NCBI RefSeq assembly: GCF_017309385.1
Contig: NZ_JAFJMJ010000001.1
Coordinates: 3,534,001 to 3,598,000, forward strand
Direction of reading: 5' to 3'
Origin: Amycolatopsis sp. 195334CR
GTDB taxonomy: Bacteria > Actinomycetota > Actinomycetes > Mycobacteriales > Pseudonocardiaceae
Length of the DNA stretch: 64,000 nt
Position numbers and translations under genes: made by a program. This document shows positions 53,359 through 62,316 of the stretch, one piece after another. Each line of letters opens with the position of its first letter. Within the stretch, counting starts at the first letter, position 1. The notes under the pieces are model-generated. The model made no database searches. It was not told the DNA's origin and was given only the letters and a program-made list of their open reading frames with translations.

Positions 53359-54894
53359 ATGAGCCAGCAGCCCAACCCGCAGCAGGACCCGTCCGGCGCG
53401 CCGCGGCGCGAGGACAGGCTCGCCCCACGGCCCCTGGACCGCCCGCCGGTGGATCCGGCGCAGGCTTCGGTCTTCGGCCGCCCGCGTGGCGTCGACGGCG
53501 CCTTCGACCGCCTCTACGCCCCCGACGCGCGTGCCAACGGCAAGGCCCAGCAGGTGACGCTCGCGCCGCCGCCCCCCGAATCGCTGGCCGAGGCCTTCCG
53601 ACGGCCGCCCGAGGCCGCCGGGGTGGTGTTGCAGCGCCCGGCCGACGACGCCGGCGCGCAACCCGAGACCGAGGCGCCGCTGTGGTCCAAGCCCGCCGAC
53701 CCGTGGCGTGACCCGAACGCCGGCGCGCTGCTCGGCGGCCCGGCCGTGGCCACCGAGGAAGAAACCAAGGAAGACCCGGAGGAGCGCCCGCGCGGCGCCA
53801 TGCTCAGCCTGCCCGAGGTGCTGTTCGGCCGTCGCGTGAAGCCCACCGCGCTGGCCCTGCTCGGCGTGATCGCGCTGCTCATCGGCGCGGTCGGCGGGCT
53901 GGCGGGCTGGTGGCTGTCCGACCGCGGTGACGCGCTGACCGGTGAGCTGAACATCGCCGAGGCCGAGGCGGGCAAGGAGCGCCCGCCGGGTTCGGTGGCC
54001 GACGTCGCGCGCCGGGTGGCGCCTGCGGTGGTGTCGCTGGAGATCCGGATCGGCGAGGGCGGCGGCAGCGGCTCCGGCGTGGTGATCGACCCGCAGGGCT
54101 ACATCCTCACCAACGACCACGTGGTCTCGATGGCGGTCAAGGACCAGTCCGCCAAGATCACCGCGGTGTTCATCAACGGCGCGCGGACCGAGGCCAAGGT
54201 GGTCGGCACCGATCCGAAGACCGATCTCGCGGTGGTCAAGGTGAACGTGCCGGACCCGGTGGTGGCGCAGGTGGGCAAGTCCGCCGATCTCGCCGTCGGG
54301 GATTCGGTGCTGGCCGTCGGCTCGCCGCTGGGCCTGGAGAACACGGTGACCAGCGGCATCGTCAGCGCGCTGAACCGGCCGATCGGCATGCCGGGCGAGA
54401 ACGGCGGCCCGCCGTCGAACTACGGCGCGATCCAGACCGACGCGCCGATCAACCCGGGCAACTCCGGTGGCGCGCTGGTGGATTCGACCGGGGCGCTGGT
54501 CGGCATCAACACCTCGATCCTCGGCGGCGGCGAGGGCCAGGGCGGCAACATCGGCATCGGCTTCGCCATCCCGATCGACCAGGCGATCAAGATCAGCCGC
54601 TCGCTGATCGAGCAGGGTTCGGTCAAGCACGCCGACCTGGGGCTGAACGCGGCTTCGGTGGCGGCGAACACCTCCGAGGGCGCGCAGGTGCAGAACGTGG
54701 CGCCGGGCAGCCCGGCCGCCGCGGCCGGCATCGCCGAGGGTGACGTGATCACCAAGGTCGGGGACCGGATCGTGCGGACCGCGACCGAGCTGACCGTGGT
54801 GGTGCGGGAGCACAACATCGGCGACGTGGTGCCGGTGCAGTTGTCGCGGCAGGGCAGGCAGCTGGTGGTCGACGTCACGCTGGGCTCGGACTGA
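53359..54894 (+). CDS. htrA: HtrA-like serine protease with PDZ domain
   Basis: A 511-residue membrane-anchored protease. A long proline-rich cytoplasmic part (1-160) and one membrane helix (about 161-186) precede the S1C protease domain: His254 in TNDHVV, Asp289 in KTDLAVVKV, and Ser369 in GNSGGALV, forming the catalytic triad. The PDZ domain follows (about 415-505). Located beside sigE-rseA, it would degrade or refold misfolded envelope proteins and may cleave RseA, as in M. tuberculosis (Rv1223). ATG 53359 follows GAGGA. Confidence 0.95.
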   Translation: MSQQPNPQQDPSGAPRREDRLAPRPLDRPPVDPAQASVFGRPRGVDGAFDRLYAPDARANGKAQQVTLAPPPPESLAEAFRRPPEAAGVVLQRPADDAGAQPETEAPLWSKPADPWRDPNAGALLGGPAVATEEETKEDPEERPRGAMLSLPEVLFGRRVKPTALALLGVIALLIGAVGGLAGWWLSDRGDALTGELNIAEAEAGKERPPGSVADVARRVAPAVVSLEIRIGEGGGSGSGVVIDPQGYILTNDHVVSMAVKDQSAKITAVFINGARTEAKVVGTDPKTDLAVVKVNVPDPVVAQVGKSADLAVGDSVLAVGSPLGLENTVTSGIVSALNRPIGMPGENGGPPSNYGAIQTDAPINPGNSGGALVDSTGALVGINTSILGGGEGQGGNIGIGFAIPIDQAIKISRSLIEQGSVKHADLGLNAASVAANTSEGAQVQNVAPGSPAAAAGIAEGDVITKVGDRIVRTATELTVVVREHNIGDVVPVQLSRQGRQLVVDVTLGSD

Positions 54895-54962
54895 CCCTGG
54901 GTTCGTCACCGGATCGGGCGGTACGCTGAGCTTGGCGCAGTGCACAAGGCGGAGGTCACAGG

Positions 54963-55382
54963 GTGTTCGAGAGCGTTGGCTGGGGCGAAATCCTCGTCCT
55001 CATCGTGGCCGGGCTGTTCATTCTGGGCCCGGAGCGGCTGCCGGAAGCGGCGGCCTGGCTCGGCAAGAGCATGCGGAAGGTGCGCGATTTCGCCAGTGGC
55101 GCGCGGCAGCAGCTCAAGGACGAGATGGGCCCGGAGTTCGAGGAGTACCGCAAGCCGCTGGAGGACCTGCGGCAACTGCGGAACTTCGACCCGAAGCGGG
55201 CGGTCACGCAGCACCTGTTCGACGGTGACGCGGACCCGCTGGGCCTGAACAACATCAACGGCAACGGGGGCGGTTCGGCGGAGGCCGCCAAGCCGAACGG
55301 GCACCCGGCGGCTGCCGCGTCACCGGCCGCGGAACCGCTGAAACCAGGCGAAAAGCCCCCGGTCGACCCGGACGCCACCTGA
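54963..55382 (+). CDS. tatB: Sec-independent protein translocase TatB
   Basis: A 139-residue subunit of twin-arginine translocation. The N-terminal membrane helix ([22 protein letters not shown]) and the amphipathic helix ([17 protein letters not shown]) are characteristic of TatB. The C-terminal part is disordered and rich in alanine and proline. GTG 54963 follows GGAGG. The 3' end (GACGCCACCTGA) lies at the start of a 22-bp tandem repeat tract, so its last codons may have been shaped by it. Rv1224 is the counterpart. Confidence 0.93.
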   Translation: MFESVGWGEILVLIVAGLFILGPERLPEAAAWLGKSMRKVRDFASGARQQLKDEMGPEFEEYRKPLEDLRQLRNFDPKRAVTQHLFDGDADPLGLNNINGNGGGSAEAAKPNGHPAAAASPAAEPLKPGEKPPVDPDAT

Positions 55383-55384
55383 CC

Positions 55385-55517
55385 CACCGGCGGACGCCAC
55401 CGGCTCCACCGGCGGACGCTACCGGCTCCACCAGCGGCCGCCACCTGACCCACCGGCGGCTCGCCACCGGCCCCACCGGCGGACACCACCTGACTCACCG
55501 GCGGCCCGCTCGGCTCC
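55385..55517. repeat. Six copies of a 22-bp tandem repeat after tatB
   Basis: Imperfect units begin CACCGGCGGAC at 55385, 55407, 55429, 55451, 55474 and 55496, with one 23-base step. The tatB stop codon belongs to a partial preceding unit. No gene is visible from 55383 to 55691 apart from this tract and the palindromic remnants. Confidence 0.75.
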
Positions 55518-55629
55518 GACCGCGACCCGACCCGATGTCACCAATGTGGCCGGGGTACCTCGCGCGCCCCGACAGCCCGCCGATCAGACGGGGACGCCGT
55601 GGCGTTCCTGGCGGCGAGGACAGCCCGAT

Positions 55630-55678
55630 GTCATGAAGGCGGCTTTCGAGACAGCGTCCCGAAAGCCACCTTCGTGAC
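55630..55678. repeat. Degenerate palindrome with 23-bp arms, and a half-copy at 55536
   Basis: Arms begin GTCATGAAGGCGGCTTTCGA and pair with three mismatches around loop AGC, between the convergent tatB and mrp genes. A lone half element TGTCACCAATGTGGC at 55536-55550 resembles the 8114 palindrome arm. Both are preceded by CCCGATGTCA. They look like decaying copies. Confidence 0.75.
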
Positions 55679-55691
55679 GTGAACTCCGAGG

Positions 55692-56837
55692 TCAGCGACC
55701 CGCCGGGGTGACGTTCAGCATCATGCCCGCCAGCCCCCGCGCCCGTACCGAAAGCTTCTCCGCGGCCGCGGTGAGGACCTGCGCGGCGGGGGCATCCGGC
55801 GAAGAAAGCACGATCGGCGTACCGGCATCCCCCTGTTCCCGCAGCCGCGGGTCCAGCGGCACCTGACCGAGCAACGGCACCGTCGAGCCCACCGACTTCG
55901 ACAGCGAGTCGGCCACCGACTGGCCGCCGCCGGAGCCGAAGATCTCCATGCGCGTGCCGTCCGGCTGCTCCAGCCACGACATGTTCTCGATCACCCCGGC
56001 CACCCGCTGCCGCGTCTGCAGCGCGATCGCCCCGGCCCGCTCGGCCACCTCGGCCGCCGCCTGCTGGGGGGTGGTGACCACCAGGATCTCCGCGTTCGGG
56101 ATCAGCTGCGCCACCGAGATCGCGATGTCACCGGTACCCGGCGGCAGGTCCAGCAGCAGCACGTCCAGGTCACCCCAGAACACGTCGGCCAGGAACTGCT
56201 GCAGCGCGCGGTGCAGCATCGGCCCGCGCCACACCACCGGCGTGTTGCCCGGGGTGAACATGCCGATCGAGATGACCTTCACCCCGTGCGCCTGCGGCGG
56301 CATGATCATCGTGTCGACCTTGGTCGGCTTCTCCCCGGCGCCCAGCATGCGCGGCACCGAGTGGCCGTAGATGTCCGCGTCGACCACGCCGACCGAGAGC
56401 CCGCGCTTGGCCATCGCCACCGCGAGGTTCACCGTCACGCTCGACTTGCCGACGCCACCCTTACCGGACGCGACGCAGTACACCCGGGTCAGCGACCCCG
56501 GCTGGGCGAACGGGATGACCGGTTCCTTCGCGTCGCCGCGCAGCGACTTGCGCAGTTCGGTGCGCTGCTCGTCGCTCATCACGTCCAGCTCGACGCGCAC
56601 GCCGCGCACGCCGCCGAGCTTCTCCACCGCGGCGGTGGTGTCCTTGGTGATGGTGTCCTTGAGCGGGCAGCCGGCCACGGTCAGGTAGATCGCGACGACC
56701 ACCACGCCGTCCTCGCCGACCGTGACGTCCTTGACCATGCCGAGCTCGGTGATCGGTTTCTTGATCTCCGGGTCGTAGACGGTCTTCAGCGCCTCGCGGA
56801 CGTCGTCGGTGCTCGGGAGCTGTCCAGTGCTGGTCAC
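55692..56837 (-). CDS. mrp: Mrp/ApbC-family iron-sulfur cluster carrier ATPase
   Basis: A 381-residue ATPase of the Mrp/Ind1 type, which binds and passes on iron-sulfur clusters. An N-terminal MIP18/DUF59 domain (about 8-85, YDPEIKKPITELGMV) precedes the P-loop (CVASGKGGVGKSS) and MGDLDVLLLDLPPGTGD-type Walker region (WGDLDVLLLDLPPGTGD). The usual cluster-binding CxxC near the C-terminus is not evident. GTG 56837 has TAACAT six bases upstream, a leaderless start. It corresponds to Rv1229c. Confidence 0.92.
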   Translation of the reverse strand: MTSTGQLPSTDDVREALKTVYDPEIKKPITELGMVKDVTVGEDGVVVVAIYLTVAGCPLKDTITKDTTAAVEKLGGVRGVRVELDVMSDEQRTELRKSLRGDAKEPVIPFAQPGSLTRVYCVASGKGGVGKSSVTVNLAVAMAKRGLSVGVVDADIYGHSVPRMLGAGEKPTKVDTMIMPPQAHGVKVISIGMFTPGNTPVVWRGPMLHRALQQFLADVFWGDLDVLLLDLPPGTGDIAISVAQLIPNAEILVVTTPQQAAAEVAERAGAIALQTRQRVAGVIENMSWLEQPDGTRMEIFGSGGGQSVADSLSKSVGSTVPLLGQVPLDPRLREQGDAGTPIVLSSPDAPAAQVLTAAAEKLSVRARGLAGMMLNVTPAGR

Positions 56838-56846
56838 CCTTCCATG

Positions 56847-57359
56847 TTACGTATCGGTAGTGCTGCTCCGAGCCCGGCTCTTCCGCGGCTTGGTGTCGAG
56901 GTCCTCGCGCAGCTTGTCCAGTTCGCCGCGCAGGTAGTCGCGCGTGGCCACCTCACCGATCGCCAGCCGCAGCGCGGCCAGCTCCCTGGCCAGGAACTCC
57001 GTGTCCGCCTTGGTCTGCGCCGCCCGCGTCCGGTCCTCGTCCAGCGAGACGCGGTCCCGGTCGTCCTGGCGGTTCTGCGCGAGCAGGATCAGCGGCGCGG
57101 CGTACGCGGCCTGGGTGGAAAAGGCCAGGTTGAGCAGGATGAACGGGTACGGGTCCCACTGCAGCGACACCGCCACCAGGTTCAGCGTGATCCACACGAT
57201 CACGATCAGCGTCTGCCAGAACAGGTAGGTCCCGGTGCCGAGGAAGCGCGCGACCCGCTCGGTGAACCGGCCGAAGGCGTCCGGGTCCAGCCGCACCCCG
57301 ATCCGGCGGCGGCCGGCCCGTGGCTGGTCGAGCCGTCGTCGTGGATGCAGCTCAGGCAC
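56847..57359 (-). CDS. DUF1003 membrane protein
   Basis: A 170-residue protein with two membrane helices (about 46-66 and 75-100) linked by a short loop, and a cytoplasmic coiled-coil tail (ELAALRLAIGEVATRDYLRG). The WQTLIVIVWITLNLVAVSLQWDPYPFILLNLAFSTQAAYAAPLILLAQNRQ stretch spans the family signature. The function of DUF1003 is unknown, but it is widespread and sits beside mgtE-like genes, as here (Rv1231c-Rv1232c). GTG 57359 follows AAGGAG. It overlaps the next gene upstream by eight bases, so it is coupled. Confidence 0.9.
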   Translation of the reverse strand: MPELHPRRRLDQPRAGRRRIGVRLDPDAFGRFTERVARFLGTGTYLFWQTLIVIVWITLNLVAVSLQWDPYPFILLNLAFSTQAAYAAPLILLAQNRQDDRDRVSLDEDRTRAAQTKADTEFLARELAALRLAIGEVATRDYLRGELDKLREDLDTKPRKSRARSSTTDT

Positions 57360-58650
57360 GTTCCCACTCCTTGGAATCCGTCGCGCGCACGTCGTGCAGG
57401 CCGGTCTCGCGCCAGCCCTCGGGCAGCAGGTGGTCGAGCACGTCGTCCACGGTGACCGCGCCGACCAGGTGGTCACCCGCGTCCACCACCGGCCCGCAGG
57501 CCAGGTTGTACGCGGCGAAGTACCGGGTGACCTCGGTCAGCGTGGCCCCGGGGTGCAGTGCGGGCAGGTCGGTGTCGACCGCGCTGGCCACCAGTTCCGC
57601 CGGGGGCTCCCGCAGCAGCCGCTGGAAGTGCACGCAGCCGACGTACCGGCCGGTGGGCGTGGCCTGCGGCGGGCGGCAGACGAAGACCATGGTGGCCAGC
57701 GCGGCGGGCAGTTCCCGGTTGCGGATGCGGGCCAGCGCCTCGGCGACGGTGGCGTCCGGCGAGAGCACCACCGGCTCCGGGGTCATCAGCCCGCCCGCGG
57801 TGTCCGACGAGTACGCCAGCAGCCGCCGGACCGGCTCGGACTCCTCCGGCTCCATCAGTTCCAGCAGCCTGCTCTGGTCCGCCGGGGTCAGCTCGGCGAG
57901 CAGGTCGGCGGCGTCGTCGGGGTTCATCGCCTCGAGGATGTCCGCGGCCCGCTCCTCGGCGAGGTAGCCGAGCAGGTCCTTCTGGTCGTCCTCGGGCAGT
58001 TCTTCGATGACGTCGGCGAGGCGCTCGTCGTCCATCGCGTCGGCGACCTCGTGCCGTCGCTTGACCGGCAGGTCCCGCAGCGTGGCGGCGATGTCCACGG
58101 CCCGCATGGTGTCGAACAGCATCAGCAGCTGACCGGCGCCCTGCGGCTGCTGGGCCAGGTCGGTCAGGCCGAGCCCGGCGACCTCGGTCCACGGCAGGAC
58201 CTGCAACGACGACCGGCGGCGGCCCAGCCCGAGCCGCGAACTCCGCTCCCGCACGGCCAGCTTCGACAGCACCCAGTCGCGCGTGCGGGTCGGCTCCATC
58301 GCGGCGTCGGCCACGGTGACCCGGACGCCGGTGGCGGCCAGCGAGGCCTGGGCGTCGGCGAGCTGGCCGAGCACCAGCACCTCGTTGGGGCGGCGGTGGA
58401 ACTGGCGCATGTTCACCGAACCCGTGGCCAGCCCGACCGCGTTCGGCTCGATCGAGGTGACCCGGAGCATCGGCACGAACACCCGGCGCCGGGTGGCCAG
58501 CTCGACCACCAGCCCGAGCACCCGGGGCGCCTGCTGGTCCAGCCGGAGCCCGGCGACCAGGTCACGCACCTTGCCGATGGATTCGCCGTCCGGGCCGAAA
58601 ACCGGCAAACCGGCCAGTTGAGCAGCGAAAACGCGGTTCACGGCGGCCAT
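57352..58650 (-). CDS. MgtE N-domain/CBS protein (Rv1232c type)
   Basis: A 432-residue soluble protein. It has a PRC-barrel-like N-terminus (VFGPDGESIGKVRDLV), an MgtE_N helical domain (ADAMDDERLADVIEELPEDD followed by QKDLLGYLAEERAADILEAM), and a CBS pair (GGLMTPEPVVLSPDATVAEAL, then HPGATLTEVTRYFAAYN). It lacks the five membrane helices of an MgtE channel, so it probably senses or regulates magnesium or another ligand. ATG 58650 has TAGTCT six bases upstream. It is followed by the DUF1003 gene, as in mycobacteria. Confidence 0.88.
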   Translation of the reverse strand: MAAVNRVFAAQLAGLPVFGPDGESIGKVRDLVAGLRLDQQAPRVLGLVVELATRRRVFVPMLRVTSIEPNAVGLATGSVNMRQFHRRPNEVLVLGQLADAQASLAATGVRVTVADAAMEPTRTRDWVLSKLAVRERSSRLGLGRRRSSLQVLPWTEVAGLGLTDLAQQPQGAGQLLMLFDTMRAVDIAATLRDLPVKRRHEVADAMDDERLADVIEELPEDDQKDLLGYLAEERAADILEAMNPDDAADLLAELTPADQSRLLELMEPEESEPVRRLLAYSSDTAGGLMTPEPVVLSPDATVAEALARIRNRELPAALATMVFVCRPPQATPTGRYVGCVHFQRLLREPPAELVASAVDTDLPALHPGATLTEVTRYFAAYNLACGPVVDAGDHLVGAVTVDDVLDHLLPEGWRETGLHDVRATDSKEWERA

Positions 58651-58659
58651 GGCCGAAGA

Positions 58660-59562
58660 CTATCCGAGGGCGAGCGCGTTCGCCGGAAGCCGCCGCGCCC
58701 AGTCGAGCACCGGTTCCAGCGCGCCCAGCAGCCACCGGTCGCCGGCCGCGAGCGCGTAGAACCACGCGTCGACCAACCGGAACAGCACCCACCACCGGGC
58801 CAGGTCCAGATCGAGCCCGGCGACCGAGACGATCGTGCGCAGGCGGTCGGCCACCGGGGTCTCGGTGGCGCGGTTCCACAGCAGCGGGATCACCCCGAAC
58901 TCGGGATCACCCGCGAGCGGCTGCGGATCGATCACCAGCCACGGCCGCCGCGTCCCGGCGAGCACGTTCTCGTAGTGCAGGTCCTGGTTCACCAGCAGCG
59001 AGGCGGTTTCCGGGCCGCGTTCACGGGCGAAGCCGACCGCGGCGTCCACCAGCCGTGACGGCAGCGGGTGGCCGAGTTCCCGGGATTCGCGGGGGAGTTC
59101 CTCGGTCCAGCGCTCGCTTTCGGTGCGCAGGTGCCGGGGCAGCACGGGGGCGGGCACGGCCAGCTCGGCCAGTAGCGCGGCGGCGATCTCGACCGCCGGG
59201 CCGATCGGTTCGGTGCTCAGGTCGCGGGTGCTGTCGAGCCGTTCGAGCAGCAGCGCGCCGGGTTCGTGCGCCAGCAGCAGCACCGCGCCCCGGCCGTTCC
59301 AAGTGGACAGTGCGAGCGGCTCGCCCGCGGTCTCCGCGTCCTGCCAGGTCAGCTTCAGCACGGCGGGCGTGCCGTCGGCGCGGCGCACCGGCTGCACCAC
59401 CGCGGCGTACCCGTGCCGGACCGGGCCGTCCACGGTCAGCGACCAGCGGTCCAGCAACCGGCGCGCCAGCTCGGGCAGCTCGTCCAGCCAGGCGCGCCCG
59501 GCGTCGCCTTCACGCCGGGAAATCCGCTCGTGGAACGGCTCGGGGACCTCGAATTCGGGCAC
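58660..59562 (-). CDS. Aminoglycoside/hydroxyurea-type kinase (APH family)
   Basis: A 300-residue kinase-like protein. VNQDLHYENVLAGTRRPWLV is the catalytic loop (family motif Dlh-x-N) and IDPQPLAGDPEFGVIPLLWN the following metal site, as in the PF04655 streptomycin-6-kinase group. It would phosphorylate a small molecule, but the true substrate is unknown and resistance is not implied. GTG 59562 follows GGGAAGG. It ends 9 bases before the start of the MgtE-like gene, on the same strand. Confidence 0.8.
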   Translation of the reverse strand: MPEFEVPEPFHERISRREGDAGRAWLDELPELARRLLDRWSLTVDGPVRHGYAAVVQPVRRADGTPAVLKLTWQDAETAGEPLALSTWNGRGAVLLLAHEPGALLLERLDSTRDLSTEPIGPAVEIAAALLAELAVPAPVLPRHLRTESERWTEELPRESRELGHPLPSRLVDAAVGFARERGPETASLLVNQDLHYENVLAGTRRPWLVIDPQPLAGDPEFGVIPLLWNRATETPVADRLRTIVSVAGLDLDLARWWVLFRLVDAWFYALAAGDRWLLGALEPVLDWARRLPANALALG

Positions 59563-59626
59563 CGGATCACCTTCCCAGCCGGAGTAACATCGAAGCGAGG
59601 GGGTTTCGCGCGTCGCGGGAGGCGCC

Positions 59627-60430
59627 ATGGTGCTGGAAATCCTCACCGCCGCCGTGGTGGTGGCCGGGATCGGACTGGGTTCGGCGGTCCGCGTGGTCAA
59701 GCAGTACGAGCGCGGGCTGATCTACCGCTTCGGCCGGGTGCGGCCGCACGTGCGCGAGGCCGGGCTGGTGCTGCTGGTGCCGTTCGTGGACCGCATCCAG
59801 AAGGTCAACATGCAGATCATCACCATGCCGATCCCCGCCCAGGACGGCATCACCCGCGACAACGTCACGGTCAAGGTGGACGCGGTGGTCTACTTCAAGG
59901 TGACCGATCCGGTGCTGGCCGCGGTGAACGTGGAGGACTACCGGTCCGCGGTGGGCCAGGTGGCGCAGACCTCGCTGCGCTCGATCATCGGCAAGAGCGA
60001 GCTGGACGACCTGCTGTCCAACCGCGAACACCTCAACGAGGGCCTGGAACTGCTCATCGACAGCCCGGCGCTGGGCTGGGGCATCCACATCGACCGGGTG
60101 GAGATCAAGGACGTCGCGCTGCCGGAGGGCATGAAGCGCTCGATGTCGCGGCAGGCCGAAGCCGAACGGGAACGTCGCGCCAGGGTGATCTCGGCGGACG
60201 GCGAGCTGCAGGCCTCGCACAAACTCGCCGAGGCGGCGGCCACGATGGCCGACACCCCGGCGGCGCTGCAACTGCGGCTGCTGGAGACGGTGGTCCAGGT
60301 GGCCGCGGAGAAGAACTCGACCCTGGTGCTGCCGTTCCCGGTGGAACTGCTGCGGTTCCTCGACCGCGCGGCCAAGGCGGAGGACAACGACGGTGCCGTC
60401 GCCCCCCAACCGCGCGAGCCGAGCGGCTAG
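59627..60430 (+). CDS. Slipin/band 7 (SPFH) family protein
   Basis: A 267-residue SPFH-domain protein with an N-terminal membrane anchor (LTAAVVVAGIGLGSAVRV). The band 7 motif (VVKQYERGLIYRFGRVRP, VPFVDRIQKVNMQIITMPIP, DVALPEGMKRSMSRQAEAERERRA) is the slipin/stomatin type. Such proteins form large rings and stabilise membrane microdomains. A membrane protease partner is often adjacent but is not seen here. ATG 59627 follows GGGAGG. It overlaps the convergent DUF4190 gene by four bases. Confidence 0.92.
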   Translation: MVLEILTAAVVVAGIGLGSAVRVVKQYERGLIYRFGRVRPHVREAGLVLLVPFVDRIQKVNMQIITMPIPAQDGITRDNVTVKVDAVVYFKVTDPVLAAVNVEDYRSAVGQVAQTSLRSIIGKSELDDLLSNREHLNEGLELLIDSPALGWGIHIDRVEIKDVALPEGMKRSMSRQAEAERERRARVISADGELQASHKLAEAAATMADTPAALQLRLLETVVQVAAEKNSTLVLPFPVELLRFLDRAAKAEDNDGAVAPQPREPSG

Positions 60431-60816
60431 TCGAAGTCCCAGTCGGTGGCGATCCCGGCGATCACCAGGATGATCACGCCGATCAGCAGCAGGCCGACCA
60501 CCACCCAGCCGATGATGATCGCGGCCAGCGCCATGCCCTGGCCGCCCGCCTCCCCGCGCTTGGCCTTGGCGTAGGCGATGTGGCCGAGCACCAGGCCGAC
60601 GATGGACAGGATGCCGCCGCAGGCGACCAGCCCGACGATCGAGCAGATCATCGCCGCCACGGCCATGCCCTGGTCCTGGTTCTGCATGGGCATCGGCTGG
60701 CCGTAGCCGTACCCGTACCCGGGTTGCTGCGGGTACGGCTGCTGCGGGTAGCCGCCCGACGGCGGGCCGTAGGACTGCGGCTGCTGCTGGCCGTAGGGAT
60801 CCTGGGGGTAGCTCAT
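60427..60816 (-). CDS. DUF4190 small membrane protein with Q/P/Y-rich N-terminus
   Basis: A 129-residue protein. The first 48 residues are glutamine-, proline- and tyrosine-rich (GYPQQPYPQQPGYGYGYGQP), probably cytoplasmic and disordered. Two membrane helices follow: AAMICSIVGLVACGGILSIVGL and AIIIGWVVVGLLLIGVIIL, with the conserved LGHIAYAKAKRGE loop that defines DUF4190. Function is unknown. ATG 60816 follows GGAG. Its 3' end overlaps the convergent slipin gene. Confidence 0.88.
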   Translation of the reverse strand: MSYPQDPYGQQQPQSYGPPSGGYPQQPYPQQPGYGYGYGQPMPMQNQDQGMAVAAMICSIVGLVACGGILSIVGLVLGHIAYAKAKRGEAGGQGMALAAIIIGWVVVGLLLIGVIILVIAGIATDWDFD

Positions 60817-60932
60817 GGGCGAACTCCGATTGGCTGGTGAGGCGAGCCGGCGGGTAGCACGAACGGGTGGACCATGCTGATCGCCGAGCTGTCCGGCCGA
60901 CGCATCGGGCCCCCTCACGTGCCACCGATCCG

Positions 60933-60963
60933 GCGCTCACCGTAGCGCCCCGGTGGTGAGCGC
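60933..60963. promoter_or_regulatory. Inverted repeat between DUF4190 and acyl-CoA dehydrogenase
   Basis: Nine-base arms GCGCTCACC and GGTGAGCGC enclose 13 bases in the 233-base divergent gap. Possible operator or hairpin; no regulator is adjacent. Confidence 0.35.
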
Positions 60964-61049
60964 GCTCATAGCAGTCCGGAACGAGTCAGGTCATACTCAC
61001 CGGTAACACACCAATGCCGCGCCGCGTTCGGAAGATGAAGGAGCCAATG

Positions 61050-62246
61050 ATGGCCCGCCTCGCCCAGACCGCCGGACTGACCGACATCCAGTCCGAGATC
61101 CTCGCCACGGTCCGTTCCTTCGTCGACAAGGAGGTCATCCCGCACGCCCAGGAGCTGGAGCACGCGGACACCTACCCGGCCGACATCGTCGAGGGCATGA
61201 AGGAGATGGGGCTGTTCGGGCTGACCATTCCCGAGTCCTACGGCGGGCTCGGCGAGTCGCTGCTGACCTACGCGCTGGTGGTGGAGGAGATCGCGCGCGG
61301 CTGGATGAGCGTGTCCGGGGTGATCAACACGCACTTCATCGTGGCGCACATGATCTCCCGGCACGGCACCGAGGAGCAGAAGAAGCACTTCCTGCCCCGG
61401 ATGGCCACCGGTGAGGTCCGCGGCTCGTTCTCCATGTCCGAGCCGGATCTGGGTTCCGACGTGGCCGCGATCAAGACCAAGGCGCGCCGCGACGGCGACG
61501 ACTACGTGATCGACGGCGCGAAGATGTGGCTGACCAACGGCGGCAGCTCGAACCTGATCGCGTTGCTGGTGCGCACCGACGAGGGCGCCGAAAAGGCGCA
61601 CCAGAACCTGACCACTTTCCTGGTGGAGAAGCCGGAGGGCTTCGGCGAGGTCGCGCCCGGCCTGACCATTCCCGGCAAGATCGAGAAGATGGGCTACAAG
61701 GGCGTCGACACCACCGAAGCGGTGTTCGACGGCTTCCGCATCGGCGCGGACAAGGTGCTCGGCGCCGCGCCGGGCAAGGGGTTCGCGTACATGATGGACG
61801 GTGTCGAGGTCGGCCGGGTGAACGTGGCCGCGCGCGCCTGCGGCATCGCGATCAGGGCGTTCGAGCTGGCGGTGGAGTACGCCCAGCAGCGGAAGACCTT
61901 CGGCAAGCCGATCGCCGAGCACCAGGCGATCGCGTTCAAGCTGGCCGAGATGGCCACCAAGGTCGAGGCCGCGCACCTGATGATGGTCAACGCGGCGCGG
62001 CTCAAGGACTCCGGCGCGCGCAACGACGTCGAGGCGGGCATGGCCAAGCTGATCGCCAGCGAGTACTGCGCCGAGGTCACCCAGGAGGCGTTCCGCATCC
62101 ACGGCGGCTACGGCTACTCCAAGGAGTACGAGATCGAGCGGCTGATGCGCGAGGCCCCGTTCCTGCTGATCGGCGAGGGCACCAGCGAGATCCAGAAGAC
62201 GATCATCAGCCGCGGCCTGCTCCGCGAGTACAAATCCCGAGGCTGA
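61050..62246 (+). CDS. Acyl-CoA dehydrogenase
   Basis: A 398-residue flavoprotein that makes the alpha,beta-double bond of acyl-CoA. FAD/acyl-CoA motifs: GSFSMSEPDLGSDVAAIKT, DGAKMWLTNGGSSNL, EYAQQRKTFGKPIAEHQA, and the catalytic base Glu in LIGEGTSEIQKTII. Chain specificity is not readable; the family includes short- and branched-chain enzymes. I chose the second ATG (61050) because AAGGAG at 61038-61043 is six bases from it and only three from the first (61047). It is a single-gene unit. Confidence 0.93.
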   Translation: MARLAQTAGLTDIQSEILATVRSFVDKEVIPHAQELEHADTYPADIVEGMKEMGLFGLTIPESYGGLGESLLTYALVVEEIARGWMSVSGVINTHFIVAHMISRHGTEEQKKHFLPRMATGEVRGSFSMSEPDLGSDVAAIKTKARRDGDDYVIDGAKMWLTNGGSSNLIALLVRTDEGAEKAHQNLTTFLVEKPEGFGEVAPGLTIPGKIEKMGYKGVDTTEAVFDGFRIGADKVLGAAPGKGFAYMMDGVEVGRVNVAARACGIAIRAFELAVEYAQQRKTFGKPIAEHQAIAFKLAEMATKVEAAHLMMVNAARLKDSGARNDVEAGMAKLIASEYCAEVTQEAFRIHGGYGYSKEYEIERLMREAPFLLIGEGTSEIQKTIISRGLLREYKSRG

Positions 62247-62316
62247 TCGGGGTACCTGGTTAGCCAGGAGCGCGCGGGGTTGGCAGGATGGAGGCGTCCC
62301 TCCGCGTAGAGCACAG

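Noticed and set aside
58660..59562. Streptomycin resistance gene
   Set aside because: The kinase family fits, but the location in a housekeeping block and a weak match give no evidence of resistance.
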